Shown here piece by piece: positions 37,639-47,599 of a DNA stretch of 64,000 nucleotides (the stretch's first letter is position 1; each line of letters begins with the position of its first letter). The DNA is from Blastopirellula sp. GTDB taxonomy: Bacteria; Planctomycetota; Planctomycetia; Pirellulales; Pirellulaceae. A model generated the notes under the pieces. It had not been told where the DNA came from and did no database searches. It was given only the letters and a program-made list of their open reading frames with translations. The DNA lies in the NCBI GenBank assembly GCA_002733575.1, contig NVWB01000007.1, positions 4,893 to 68,892 on the forward strand, written 5' to 3'. Position numbers and translations under genes: made by a program.

Positions 37639-38840
37639 AATGCGGCTCCTAATAGGTTGCCCATCGTGCTTGAGTCCGTTTCGGCAACCGCTTTTTGATA
37701 GATGGCCATGAGTTGGTGATAATTGGTCTCAGGCAAATAGTGTGATTCATATTGTTTGCGTGCCTGTGCTCGATAGACTGGTAAGTCAGCTTTGTTTGCA
37801 AACAGTGTTTGTATTTGCTGCACCAAATCTTGCGAATTGCCGGGTTCAAACAGTAGGCCAGTCTGACCTTCGATGACCAGTTCTTGCATTGCTCCTAATC
37901 GAGAGGCAATCACTGGCGTCCCTTTGGCGTAAGCTTCGATGATCGTTCGACCGAAAGTTTCGTACCAAATCGATGGCATCACTAAACATTGTGCAGAGCC
38001 AACTAGGTCACATACTTCGGAGAAACTCTTGCGACCTACCCACTCAATTCTAGAATCGGTTTGAGCCGCTTGTGCCACGGTATCTGCTAAAGGACCATCG
38101 CCGACGATTTTCAGGTTGAGATTCTGGTCCAGTTTAGACCACGCATCAAGCAGTGTCGTAATTCCCTTCTCTTCCGAGATACGTCCTACAAATACGGCGT
38201 AGTCGCCATCTCCTGTACCGATGCCTGGATCTGGATTGACAAAATTGGGTTTCACATCGATTTTAGATGCTGGTATACCGCCTTCAATATGCTTTTGCTT
38301 CGAGAACTCTGTCAACGCAATGTATCGATCCACCTGTTGTGTCCAGGTTCGTTTGGCTCGATGGAATGTTTGCATTGCAACAACAACCGCAGTAGCGACT
38401 CGACTATCTCGATAACAGGAATTAACAATGGCAGGCCATGCAACAGATTTTCCTAAACAACTCTCACATACTTTTCCATCCCGAAGCAACTGAGCGTTCG
38501 GACAAATCGTGCGATAGTTATGCAGGGTTTGCACGACTGCAACGCCTGCCTGTTTGGCCACGTAGTACGCAGCAGGAGAAATCAACGGAAACACATTCGC
38601 ACAGTGCATCACATCTGGTTTTGAGTCGCTAACGATCGTTCGCAAATCGGCTGCACTTTCACTGTTCCACAATGTTTTTTTGAGTAACCCAATTTTTCCA
38701 ATGCTCTTGATTGCATCGTTATGCAGCGTGTACCGAATGACTTCATGGCCATGAGATTCCAACAAAGATGCTTCGTCTTCAAACACCTGGTCTTCACCCC
38801 CAGGTTGTTGATAAAAATTATGACAAAGTAATATCTTCAT
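37635..38840 (-). CDS. Family 4 glycosyltransferase
   Basis: 401 residues with the GT-B fold. The N-terminal half has NFYQQPGGEDQVFEDEASLL and VVQTLHNYRTICPNAQLL. The C-terminal half has VGRISEEKGITTLLDAW and WYETFGRTIIEAYAKGTPVI, the E-x7-E nucleotide-sugar motif. A CESC-type cysteine run near residue 135 is shared by related cluster glycosyltransferases. It probably extends the repeat unit on the cytoplasmic face. Its stop overlaps the next gene start by four bases. Confidence 0.9.
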   Translation of the reverse strand: MKILLCHNFYQQPGGEDQVFEDEASLLESHGHEVIRYTLHNDAIKSIGKIGLLKKTLWNSESAADLRTIVSDSKPDVMHCANVFPLISPAAYYVAKQAGVAVVQTLHNYRTICPNAQLLRDGKVCESCLGKSVAWPAIVNSCYRDSRVATAVVVAMQTFHRAKRTWTQQVDRYIALTEFSKQKHIEGGIPASKIDVKPNFVNPDPGIGTGDGDYAVFVGRISEEKGITTLLDAWSKLDQNLNLKIVGDGPLADTVAQAAQTDSRIEWVGRKSFSEVCDLVGSAQCLVMPSIWYETFGRTIIEAYAKGTPVIASRLGAMQELVIEGQTGLLFEPGNSQDLVQQIQTLFANKADLPVYRAQARKQYESHYLPETNYHQLMAIYQKAVAETDSSTMGNLLGAAL

Positions 38841-38887
38841 TGGATATTTTCAGATACATCGACATTTTATTTGAGTTCATAGGTGCC

Positions 38888-40225
38888 TTATCCCTCTTGA
38901 ATTGAAGTGGGGGGCTCTATGAACTCTAGCTTACGATTCGATGTAAGGAGGCTTGAAGCACTCCCAATTCCCAGCCCAAGCATCGTAAAAAAGACCACAC
39001 TTTCCGGTTGAAGTGGCCCCATAAACGATTCATTCATCAGGCTCCACAGAAAAAACCAGGTTCCCAGGATGAATAAGAAGTAGATTACTGCATTATGCTG
39101 CGAATCGATGGATAAGGTGGAAATAAAAGTCTTCAGAATTCGGCAAAGAGCCCAGACCAACAATACGGCACCGATTGCTCCGGTTGAGACAAGCACTTGA
39201 AGCATCAAGTTATGTGCAGTCCAGTTTCCATATTCGTACCAAACTTCGAGGCTTCCTGAAGCCGAACTGACAAAGTACCCATGACCGATCCAAGGGGACT
39301 CTAAAAAAGATTTCCACATCACGTCCCACATTTCAGTTCTGCCCGAAAGATTACTGATCGAGTCATAGTCATCTCTCTCAGCAAACTTTGAACCGAATGA
39401 AAAAATTGAACCCACATATCTTAGGCTGGAATCAAACAGTAAGTACAAACTGGCACAGCAGCAACCACCGAACAAACAGGCCCAAATTGCCTCGCGTTTG
39501 ACAAAGATCACATAGAGTAAACAACAGACGAACAGTGTCGCCACAATGGCAGTTCTGTTATGCGCCAAATAAAGCTGGAGGCCATGGATAACAAGACCTG
39601 GAACAACCAGCATACGACTCCACTGCCAGCCCCAGATAACTCTGGCACCCAGCAGTAAAATAATGCCAAGCGCAGCAGTGGCGCCTGCCATAGTTGCATG
39701 CACCATGGTATCTTCCGAACGCGTACCAATTCCAATTCCTGGCAGGATATAGCCTGCAAATGTTAATGCAGAACTAAATAACAATAGCACTAGGCTTAAA
39801 TGGAAAATAACTCTCGAAGTGCAATCTTGTGATCTCCAGTAGAGTGCGATGTTTGCCGCTAGAAGTATAAGGACAGAAAAACTGACGATCTGACCTAAAG
39901 AAACAGATTGAAGTGGAGACCAGATAACCGAAGTCATTCCCCACAGAGCAAACAGCCCAAAAGGAAGCAGACAGTAAATGACTTCTGAACTTTTTGAGAT
40001 GTGACACTGTCGCCAATACAAATAGGCCAATAATGCCAGCGAGGTTACCCGGGTATAGACCTTTAATTTTACTATAAGATCGCCGCCGATGCTCTCTGGC
40101 ACACTAAAAGTGAACAAGATAAGAACCCAAACAACGGACAATATAAGTAGAGGTATTTTTGTGATCTCATCCGAGATTGAAAGCGAATCGCCCTGATAGG
40201 ATTGAGACATGGATTGCGTCAGCAT
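38888..40225 (-). CDS. O-antigen ligase/polymerase (Wzy or WaaL family)
   Basis: 445 residues, an integral membrane protein with about ten to twelve hydrophobic segments spread over the whole length. A large periplasmic loop between about residues 275 and 330 contains LSGRTEMWDVMWKSFLESPW followed by GHGYF, which is the diagnostic region of the Wzy_C (O-antigen ligase) family. It either polymerises repeat units or ligates chains at the periplasmic face. Its first codons overlap the flippase stop by seven bases. Wzy is favoured because Wzx and a Wzz-like gene lie alongside. Confidence 0.85.
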   Translation of the reverse strand: MLTQSMSQSYQGDSLSISDEITKIPLLILSVVWVLILFTFSVPESIGGDLIVKLKVYTRVTSLALLAYLYWRQCHISKSSEVIYCLLPFGLFALWGMTSVIWSPLQSVSLGQIVSFSVLILLAANIALYWRSQDCTSRVIFHLSLVLLLFSSALTFAGYILPGIGIGTRSEDTMVHATMAGATAALGIILLLGARVIWGWQWSRMLVVPGLVIHGLQLYLAHNRTAIVATLFVCCLLYVIFVKREAIWACLFGGCCCASLYLLFDSSLRYVGSIFSFGSKFAERDDYDSISNLSGRTEMWDVMWKSFLESPWIGHGYFVSSASGSLEVWYEYGNWTAHNLMLQVLVSTGAIGAVLLVWALCRILKTFISTLSIDSQHNAVIYFLFILGTWFFLWSLMNESFMGPLQPESVVFFTMLGLGIGSASSLLTSNRKLEFIEPPTSIQEG

Positions 40226-41568
40226 GCGTTCACTCCCTCGGGTTGCGATTCACCTGATAGATAAACAAACCCCGTAATTTGCATGATTGACGTAACCGAA
40301 ACACCAATCAATGCTCCAAAAGCAACTCCTTCAATTCCCCACCAATACCCTAGTAACGAAGAACCTATCAACGATACAACTAACCCTGAAATTGCCGATA
40401 AAAAATTAACCTTGGGTCGTTCCAACACACATAGTCCACTCTCTGCCGCAACACTAATCGTGCCACTCAAGACGATTGCTAAGAGAATAAACAGTAACAA
40501 GCCACGTTTGCTTCCAGCACTTATCTCAAATAGATATTGAATGAGTTCATCGCCAAACAGTGCGATAGGAATACTGAGACTAAACACAATTAATATCAAC
40601 AAGACGGTGCCTTTGGTGATGATTCGACGAAGTTCAGATACGCCACCTTGATGATGGACTTGTGCAGCACGGGGCAATAGAATTCCGCTCATGGCAATAA
40701 CGAATGGATTAAAAACCATCAATACCGAAGCATAAGCCGAGTAGAGACCGGTTGCAGAAACCCCAACAAAAATTGTGATGAGCCAATGCAACGAATAAAA
40801 TTGGAGCACATCGGTTAATTGACTAGCACAAATCCAACGCCCAAAATTCCAATGCTTCTGGATTGTAGGCATGAGTAACTTTTGGTGCAACTTAAATGAG
40901 GATGCCCTTGAGAGTAAAAAAACAAGACTTGGTAAGCCACACCCCATTGCGATGACAACATAAGCGGTCGTCGATGAGAGTTGATCAATGTATGCGAAGT
41001 AGAGAAATCCACTAAGCTGAAATACAGCAACACTCATATCGAAGATCAATGTGGCTCGTACATGTAACTGAGCAAGTAAATATCGACGCACAAATTCTCG
41101 CAACGAGAAAAAAGGCATCGCCAAAGCTAATGCAAAAAAGAGAGTTCCCACAGCACTAAATTTCAATCCGAAATAGAGTGCAATCCCGATGCCAATCAGT
41201 GCGAGAACACAAAGACTCATATACAAGCATTGTTGAAGTAATATACTTCCCGCATATCGAATTCTTCGTTTCTCGGACATCCGATTACTGAAAACCGAAA
41301 ATGGGGTCAGAATCAACGATTGTTGAAAGACGGCCATCAAGACAAGAATACCAAATGCTAGGGTGTACAGCCCTAGTTCATTCATGCCACAGAAGCGTCC
41401 GATCATTATTGTGGAACAAAAGTTCGTACCACTCACCACAGCCTGATCGCCAATGGCCCAAACTCCTTTGCGTGAGGTCGTGCCAAATCGCGCAAGCACC
41501 TTAGATATCACGCCAGAGCGAGATGACTCTTCATCTGTAATCGATCCGATTTTTGCAGGTGCTAACAT
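40219..41568 (-). CDS. Polysaccharide biosynthesis flippase (Wzx-type, MATE/MVF superfamily)
   Basis: 449 residues, an integral membrane protein with about twelve to fourteen hydrophobic segments. The motif region GRFCGMNELGLYTLAFGILV near residue 60 and the repeated FGRWICASQLTD-type segments in the second half are as in polysaccharide transport proteins. It is expected to flip undecaprenyl-linked repeat units to the periplasm. It overlaps the downstream polymerase gene by seven bases, so the two are translationally coupled and act on the same intermediate. Confidence 0.85.
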   Translation of the reverse strand: MLAPAKIGSITDEESSRSGVISKVLARFGTTSRKGVWAIGDQAVVSGTNFCSTIMIGRFCGMNELGLYTLAFGILVLMAVFQQSLILTPFSVFSNRMSEKRRIRYAGSILLQQCLYMSLCVLALIGIGIALYFGLKFSAVGTLFFALALAMPFFSLREFVRRYLLAQLHVRATLIFDMSVAVFQLSGFLYFAYIDQLSSTTAYVVIAMGCGLPSLVFLLSRASSFKLHQKLLMPTIQKHWNFGRWICASQLTDVLQFYSLHWLITIFVGVSATGLYSAYASVLMVFNPFVIAMSGILLPRAAQVHHQGGVSELRRIITKGTVLLILIVFSLSIPIALFGDELIQYLFEISAGSKRGLLLFILLAIVLSGTISVAAESGLCVLERPKVNFLSAISGLVVSLIGSSLLGYWWGIEGVAFGALIGVSVTSIMQITGFVYLSGESQPEGVNAC

Positions 41569-41613
41569 GAATTACAACGAATGACTAATTAATACAGACC
41601 ACGTACTAAGCAG

Positions 41614-42699
41614 TTAGTAGTTTCTTCTTCCGACTAAAAAGAAAAAGGTTTGCATGATTAACTTTAGGTCATGTTTCAGAGAAATTGATCTTGAATAACG
41701 AATATCCATCCGCATCCACTCTGCAAATGGGATAGAAACGGATCGATCTTGAACTTGCCACACACAGGTAATCCCTGGAGTAATCGTCGCTCGCTGCCGC
41801 TGCCAAGCTTCACATTGATCCGCTTCGTGGCAGGGAAGCGGTCGGGGGCCAACAATAGACATGTCGCCTTTGAGCACATTCCATAGTTGCGGAAGTTCAT
41901 CGAGACTCAAGCTTCTCAACCAATGTCCGATCCAAGTGATTCGAGGGTCATTTTGTATCTTAAAAGCAGGCCCATCTTGTTCATTAAGAGAAGTCAGATC
42001 ATCTCGAAAGTCTTCAGCATTAATCACCATCGAGCGAAATTTATAAATCCAAAATGGTTTGCCATTCCGCCCAGTTCGTTGTTGAGCGAAGATCACAGGC
42101 CCTTTTGAACTTAGCTTAATGAACAATGCAATAATCAAAAGAAGTGGTGATAGACAAACAAGGCCAATCATTGCACCGAGGATATCGGCGAATCGTTTCC
42201 ACTTTGGCATAGAGAGAGAAACGACATCATCAATAGCAGTCCCTGTAAATGGAATAGTTTCTTGATGCTGTTCTGTCCCGCTTTCTTCATCCTGTTCATC
42301 AATACAATCGAAATCATTTTTCAAGATGGTTGCTGACGGTGTTGAAATCGATTCGGGTAGCATATTCAAAAGATCGGACGCTAGCGACATTGCACCTTGT
42401 CGACTGGTGTAGGGAACAAGTATCCCTAACTGGTCTGGTTCCAATAAACCAATTTCATCGATCAAACGAAGCCGTGAATTTAGAACCAAAATCAATGTAG
42501 ATCGATTTTGAGTAATTACCTCAGCATCAGAAAACTTGAGAGAGATGACTTGAAAAGAAGCATTGCTTCGGCCCGCTCGGAGTTGCTCGTATCTGCACAG
42601 ATTATGGAAATCTTCTCGCGAAAGATAGTTGCGTCGCTCAGACCTCTTTGGAGATTCGAGTTTTTGATTCTCGCGATGATTTATATTTCGTAGTATCAT
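41614..42699 (-). CDS. Sugar-phosphate (undecaprenyl) transferase with N-terminal GGDEF-like degenerate domain
   Basis: 361 residues. The C-terminal half (about 165-361) is a bacterial sugar transferase of the WcaJ/PglC superfamily: [20 protein letters not shown] with its membrane segment, [45 protein letters not shown] and PRPLP. It transfers the first sugar-1-phosphate to undecaprenyl phosphate. Residues about 28-140 are unlike the usual N-terminal membrane domain: [20 protein letters not shown] and [20 protein letters not shown] echo the second half of a diguanylate-cyclase domain, though the GGDEF signature itself is not seen. It lies next to the chain-length gene. Confidence 0.82.
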   Translation of the reverse strand: MILRNINHRENQKLESPKRSERRNYLSREDFHNLCRYEQLRAGRSNASFQVISLKFSDAEVITQNRSTLILVLNSRLRLIDEIGLLEPDQLGILVPYTSRQGAMSLASDLLNMLPESISTPSATILKNDFDCIDEQDEESGTEQHQETIPFTGTAIDDVVSLSMPKWKRFADILGAMIGLVCLSPLLLIIALFIKLSSKGPVIFAQQRTGRNGKPFWIYKFRSMVINAEDFRDDLTSLNEQDGPAFKIQNDPRITWIGHWLRSLSLDELPQLWNVLKGDMSIVGPRPLPCHEADQCEAWQRQRATITPGITCVWQVQDRSVSIPFAEWMRMDIRYSRSISLKHDLKLIMQTFFFLVGRRNY

Positions 42700-42752
42700 G
42701 GTTACCCTATTAGCTTTGTGAACTAATCCTGAAGCTGAAGTTATAATAAACC

Positions 42753-44252
42753 CTACTGAACTAAGATGGGCTGATTATAAGGCAACGGTTCACTCATGGT
42801 GTTTCGCACAGCGGACTGAACAAGTGACTTCTCTTGACCCGATGGGGAAAAGCTGTTGGAAACAATTGCCAATGCGATTGCACCAACGATACTGATCAGA
42901 AAACCTAGTACAAGCGTGATCGCTTTCTGCGGACTTGCTGGTTTCAGTAACAGAGTGGCAGGCTGCATGACACTGATATTTGTGATTTCATCTTTTTTAA
43001 GTTCTCGGCCAATTCGAGCTTGTTCGAGATTTTGAACATAAGTGTTATACTTGACTTCCATCAATGCAACTTGACGCTCTAGTCCCACAATTTCAACTTC
43101 TTGATGATTCAATGTGGAGATCGATTCTTGCAATCGCTTGGCATGTAATATGAGTGTGTTTTGTTTGGCAACAAACGATTTTTCAGTCGCCTTTTCTTTC
43201 AACAAAACAGCCGAACTTGCTTGAATTCGATCTGGTTGTTCGGCACCTAGAATTCGTTTCAATTCTTGGACTTGTTGTTGAATCGCAATGACATGAGGAT
43301 GTGAATTCGTGAGTTTTGCTAGTAACTCTTGTTCTCGAATCTGAAGATTGAAAACCTGTTCACGCATATTATTTTCTGCATCCGCAGGTAATCCACTTAC
43401 AAATTGTTTAACAACCATGTTCGGTAAATCTCGTAGCATCAATTCAAATTCGGAAATTTTTGCTCTAGTTGCGTTGAGTTCAGCGTCTGTGCTGCTGATT
43501 TGCTTTTGGTTTTCTAGAAATTGTGCTTGCAGAGATTGTCGTTGTCCATCGATGGACCCGATTCCGAATTTATTTTTTGCATCACGAAGTTTTTCCAATT
43601 CGGTATCTAATTGAATTTTAATTTCAGCGGTTTGTTCTTCAAAAAACTCATACGAGCCTGGTGTGCTATTCACGCGTAGATGCTCTTCGAGAAACACATC
43701 AACCAAGGTGTCGACTACAAGTTGCGATTTGTGTGGTGAGTCTGATAGATAATCGATGCCGATCACATTAGATCGTTTAGGCGACCAAACGGTAAGATTG
43801 TCTTTGAACTTGGCAATCGCTTTCTGACGTGCCAGTTCGCTACTGTAAGGTGCATCCAACTTAGTCAGATCAACCACTTTTTCTAAAATTGTGCGTGTAC
43901 TGAGTACTTCGAGAAGTGAATTGATTTCTGCTTCACGGGTTGTTTCGACACCCATGATCTTTCCTGTCGTAACTGTTGGATCTAAGGCAATACTAGCCCG
44001 ACCGATTCGCACGAAAAGTTTTGCATCAGAGCTGTACTTTCTGGGACAGAAAATCAATCCGAGAACGATTAGCATCATGGAAGTTAGAAAAAACCCGATT
44101 GCCCTTTTTCGATACTTCCAAACCGCATTAATTGAGTGCTGCAATGATTTGTCTGGAATTTGATTCCGAACAAAAGTTCGTTGGATCCGAGGATCGTTGA
44201 CTTCATTCTCATTAATATCAGAAACTGGTTTTGGACGAATATTATCGATCAT
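42753..44252 (-). CDS. GumC/Wzz-family chain-length determinant, no kinase domain
   Basis: 499 residues from ATG at 44252, with GAGGTG eight bases upstream; the GTG nine bases earlier lies inside that site. One membrane helix near residues 50-70 and another near 435-455 bracket a long periplasmic coiled-coil-rich region (LEQARIGRELKKD, EIQIQ-type heptads). The N-terminal Wzz domain includes RIGRASIALDPTVTTG. No P-loop or tyrosine cluster follows the second helix, so this is a Wzz-type regulator without a BY-kinase. It is the first gene of the polysaccharide cluster as transcribed and probably sets chain length. Confidence 0.88.
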   Translation of the reverse strand: MIDNIRPKPVSDINENEVNDPRIQRTFVRNQIPDKSLQHSINAVWKYRKRAIGFFLTSMMLIVLGLIFCPRKYSSDAKLFVRIGRASIALDPTVTTGKIMGVETTREAEINSLLEVLSTRTILEKVVDLTKLDAPYSSELARQKAIAKFKDNLTVWSPKRSNVIGIDYLSDSPHKSQLVVDTLVDVFLEEHLRVNSTPGSYEFFEEQTAEIKIQLDTELEKLRDAKNKFGIGSIDGQRQSLQAQFLENQKQISSTDAELNATRAKISEFELMLRDLPNMVVKQFVSGLPADAENNMREQVFNLQIREQELLAKLTNSHPHVIAIQQQVQELKRILGAEQPDRIQASSAVLLKEKATEKSFVAKQNTLILHAKRLQESISTLNHQEVEIVGLERQVALMEVKYNTYVQNLEQARIGRELKKDEITNISVMQPATLLLKPASPQKAITLVLGFLISIVGAIALAIVSNSFSPSGQEKSLVQSAVRNTMSEPLPYNQPILVQ

Positions 44253-44491
44253 TAGATGCACCTCATTTGTGCCCCTGATTAGGAGACTACAACGACGAAA
44301 CCAATAGAGTGAAAAGTAGAGCTAGAGGTTCCACACTAGTCGGAAGTGCTAGGATGAGAAGATCTTATCGTTTACTTAATAAGGTAATTTTAAGAGGCCG
44401 TTCAAGTCTTTCGAGCTGTAACGATTGTAGGATGCAGAGATCCTGAGATGTTGATTAATCGAAACATGCAGAGAGAATAATCAAATAGAAA

Positions 44492-44525
44492 TGATACCCA
44501 ACAATGCAATTATTCTTGGGTATCA
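44492..44525 (-). terminator. Likely terminator after the leucine-rich-repeat gene
   Basis: A perfect 10-bp inverted repeat (44492-44501 against 44516-44525, arm TGATACCCAA) has a 14-base loop and lies about 20 bp past the stop codon. The minus-strand sequence after it begins TTTCTATTTG, only moderately T-rich. Confidence 0.6.
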
Positions 44526-44542
44526 CTCTGCTGTCATCGTGG

Positions 44543-45667
44543 TTAATCGAGATATTTCAACTGAATTTCAGTATCTTTCAGTTTGGTTTGCAGTTTGGCA
44601 ACACCTTCTTCGCTCACTGAGGTACGTGTTAGCTTAAGGTCTTTCAATGCTGTCAAGTGCTCTAGCTGAGGCAGCCCTGCATCTGAGACTGAGGTAGAAC
44701 CGAGATGGAGAAATGTCATCTTGGTCATCCCCTTCAAACTCGATAGTCCTTCATCGGTCAATTGCGTGTTATCAAGATTCAAGTAATCCATATTAGTTAA
44801 ACCGGCCAAGTGAGCCACGCCTTCATCTGTGATAGCGACCCGCCAGAGGTTCAGTTTTTTGATCGATTTAAGGCCAGATAAATGCTTGAGCCCATCGTTT
44901 GTGATCAGGCTGTCTTCACTGATATCCAAGTCTTGAAGAGTCGAGATCTTTGCGATGTGGGCTAAGCCGATATCTGACACTTGAGTTTTTGAAACTCTTA
45001 GCACTTTCAATGATTTGAACTGATCAAGATTTTCCATGCCTTCATCTCCGACCAATGTTCCTGACAACAGTAACTGTTCTAGATTCTTCAGCGGAGCCAA
45101 TTGATCAATGCTGGTGTCGTCGATCCAGAGAAAATCGAGAGAAAGGATTCTCAACTTGGTTAGCTTTACAATCGAAGGAATGGCTCTGTCATCAACATCC
45201 TTTGTCAAGTCGTTTTTGCCTGAAAGCCGCAGCACTGTCAGATTGGATAACCCTTCAAGCGATTTGATGCCTTCGTTTGTGATGACACAATCACGTAGAT
45301 CAAGTTGCTGGAGAGTTGTGATCTTACCGAGAGTCACTAGTCCTGCGTCAGTGATTTTTGTTTCTGCAAGTTTTACATAACGAATGCGTTTTAAACCCAA
45401 GAGCCCTTCTAGCGCTGCATCTTCGCACTCGGAACCTCGGAAGTCGACATCAATAATAAAACCTTCGCCATCTTCTTGTACCTTGGTAGCACTTGCCTTG
45501 ATTGACTCTACGGATGCTGCGTCATCTGGCTCTGCTGGTGGTGTAGAAACTGTGGGTTGAGTATTGGCTGGCAATGATGTTGTTGGAGTCGCAGGTTTGT
45601 CTGAACATCCCAAAAACATGACTAAACTGAATGACGCTAGAACGATGGATTTGAACGGCCGAAGCAT
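44543..45667 (-). CDS. Leucine-rich-repeat lipoprotein
   Basis: 374 residues from ATG at 45667, with AGGAAA upstream; an in-frame ATG 60 bases further upstream lacks support. The leader MLRPFKSIVLASFSLVMFLG ends at a lipobox cysteine (C21, LGCS), followed by a Thr/Pro-rich linker. From about residue 90 to the end there are roughly ten repeats of 24 residues on the pattern L-x2-L-x-L-x3-x-I-T-D-x-G-L-x2-L, such as LTNMDYLNLDNTQLTDEGLS. This cysteine-lacking LRR type is abundant in planctomycetes. It probably binds protein or sugar ligands at the cell surface. Role unknown. Confidence 0.88.
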   Translation of the reverse strand: MLRPFKSIVLASFSLVMFLGCSDKPATPTTSLPANTQPTVSTPPAEPDDAASVESIKASATKVQEDGEGFIIDVDFRGSECEDAALEGLLGLKRIRYVKLAETKITDAGLVTLGKITTLQQLDLRDCVITNEGIKSLEGLSNLTVLRLSGKNDLTKDVDDRAIPSIVKLTKLRILSLDFLWIDDTSIDQLAPLKNLEQLLLSGTLVGDEGMENLDQFKSLKVLRVSKTQVSDIGLAHIAKISTLQDLDISEDSLITNDGLKHLSGLKSIKKLNLWRVAITDEGVAHLAGLTNMDYLNLDNTQLTDEGLSSLKGMTKMTFLHLGSTSVSDAGLPQLEHLTALKDLKLTRTSVSEEGVAKLQTKLKDTEIQLKYLD

Positions 45668-45932
45668 GGAGGGATTTCCTTGGAATGATACGAGACATAA
45701 TAAGTCATGAAATGAAGCGACACCCATGACTTGAATTCTGATTTAATAGACCAGTTTTAGGCTGAATACGCAAGTCTGTGTGGTTGCTGCACTGAGTAGT
45801 ATGATGCGAGCGATTGACTACTTTTCTAATTGAATTAGGTGCCTTCTTAGCTTTTCGTCGTCGTTTCAATTAATTCAAGTTGATAGTTTAAAGCATCCAT
45901 GAAACCGAAAAATCATCACGAAACGATCTCAA

Positions 45933-47462
45933 TTAGTCTTTGTCCCAAGGCAAACCTTTCCACCAGGTAGCCCCAGCATGATTGGGTTGTTTGGCACCAG
46001 GTGTTGATCGCCCTTGTTCGATGATTTGGCGTAATTCTTCGGTTAATTGTGTCACCAATTCTGGATGTTCGGCCTGAAGGTTCTTCGTCTCTTTCGGATC
46101 ATCTTTTAGATTATAGAGTTGCAGACTTGGCAAATTCTGCTTGTTAGCTACTGATTCTCGTGGAGGACTCCAGCCGCCGGAGCCTTTGCAGAACAAGAGT
46201 TTCCAGTCGCCATTGCGAATTGCAAAGTGCCCTGAGACTGAGTGATGGACTACGGCCTGGTGCAATGCTCCATTTACTTTTTCGCCACGCAATGTCGGAA
46301 GCAGGCTAACACTGTCTTCGGCGGTGCTTTCTGATAAATCATGCCCTACAATCTCAGCACAAGTGGCCATCACATCTGCCACCGTGATGGTTTGCTTGCT
46401 TAGTGTTCCCTTATTGATGTTCCCAGGCCAGCGTACGATAAATGGCACACGGTGCCCACCTTCAAAGGCATCGGCCTTCCAACCTCGCCAGTTGGCATTT
46501 AGGTGAATTCCAGCAGCGTCTAATTCCGCGAAATTAGCTTTCGGCGAAGTTCCATTATCACACATGAAAAACAAAACTGTGTTTTTATCTTGTTTGGTTT
46601 CTTTCAATGCTCGGGTGATTTCACCGACAGTCCAATCGGTTTGAACTAAGAAATCTGCGTATTCACTGACGCCTGACTTGCCTTGAAAATTACTGTGTGG
46701 CGCTATCGGGGTATGAGGCGAGGGCAGTGGAACATACAGAAAGAACGGTTTTTCCTTTTTGGCTCTTTCACGAATATGCTGCGAACATCGATTGGCGTAC
46801 TCGAAGAGAACTGCACGGAAGTCCCAGTTTTCAACCGCAGGACCTGCTCCGACGCCGACCATGGTTCCACCTTTCATCGTGGTGGTGATTTTTCCTAACA
46901 CTTTGTCGTTTTCTCGCCACACGTAAGGAGGCCAGTTCGGGACATCGTCGCCAAAGTAATAATCAAACCCGTGATCATTGGGGCCCCCTTTGACTTTTCC
47001 TGTGAAATCAATTTCCGCGAGCTTTGCGGTGGTGCCGCCTCCTTTTTTTGGCCAGTTCCAGCCTAAGTGCCACTTGCCGATACAGGCCGTATCATAGCCA
47101 TGCTCTCGCAACATTTCTGGAAGCGTGAGACGTTCGTCTTCGATCAAAGGACGTTCCCACTGGCCTACGATGCCACGTTTGAGACGTGAACGCCAGTTGT
47201 ATCTACCGGTTAACAGACCATAGCGAGTTGGCGTACAAACCGCAGAAGTGGAATGGGCATCGGTGAAACTCATCCCCTGGCTTGCCAACAGATCGATAGC
47301 AGGCGTTTTCATTCCCATTTTGTCATTGAAGGCGGAGACCGAATCTAGTCCCATGTCGTCCGCGAGAATGACGATGATATTAGGTTTATCTGCGGATGAA
47401 AGATAATTTGCAAATAATAAGAATGGTAGAACAACGAGTGATCGAAATCTTGAATTAAACAT
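45933..47462 (-). CDS. Secreted arylsulfatase-type sulfatase
   Basis: 509 residues with a signal peptide to about residue 24. The sulfatase signature is CTPTRYGLLTGR (C76-x-P-x-R80), where Cys76 should become formylglycine. Metal ligands are predicted by LADDMGLD (D35, D36), and the Asp-Asn pair in MCDNGTSPKAN is also as expected. IGKWHLGWNW is the usual K-x-H element. It lacks the HEAT repeats of the other sulfatase in this window. It likely removes sulfate from a polysaccharide or glycosaminoglycan-like substrate outside the cytoplasm. Confidence 0.93.
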   Translation of the reverse strand: MFNSRFRSLVVLPFLLFANYLSSADKPNIIVILADDMGLDSVSAFNDKMGMKTPAIDLLASQGMSFTDAHSTSAVCTPTRYGLLTGRYNWRSRLKRGIVGQWERPLIEDERLTLPEMLREHGYDTACIGKWHLGWNWPKKGGGTTAKLAEIDFTGKVKGGPNDHGFDYYFGDDVPNWPPYVWRENDKVLGKITTTMKGGTMVGVGAGPAVENWDFRAVLFEYANRCSQHIRERAKKEKPFFLYVPLPSPHTPIAPHSNFQGKSGVSEYADFLVQTDWTVGEITRALKETKQDKNTVLFFMCDNGTSPKANFAELDAAGIHLNANWRGWKADAFEGGHRVPFIVRWPGNINKGTLSKQTITVADVMATCAEIVGHDLSESTAEDSVSLLPTLRGEKVNGALHQAVVHHSVSGHFAIRNGDWKLLFCKGSGGWSPPRESVANKQNLPSLQLYNLKDDPKETKNLQAEHPELVTQLTEELRQIIEQGRSTPGAKQPNHAGATWWKGLPWDKD

Positions 47463-47599
47463 AAGAGGTGCCGTTTTTTAGGAAGGAATATCGACAACTG
47501 GGAATAGCCAAAGCACACAGGTCAAGAAGGAAATTCTTGATCAAATTAATAATTAACGAGTGCTGCTAAGCCTTAGCCTAAATGACTTTGCTCTGAAAT

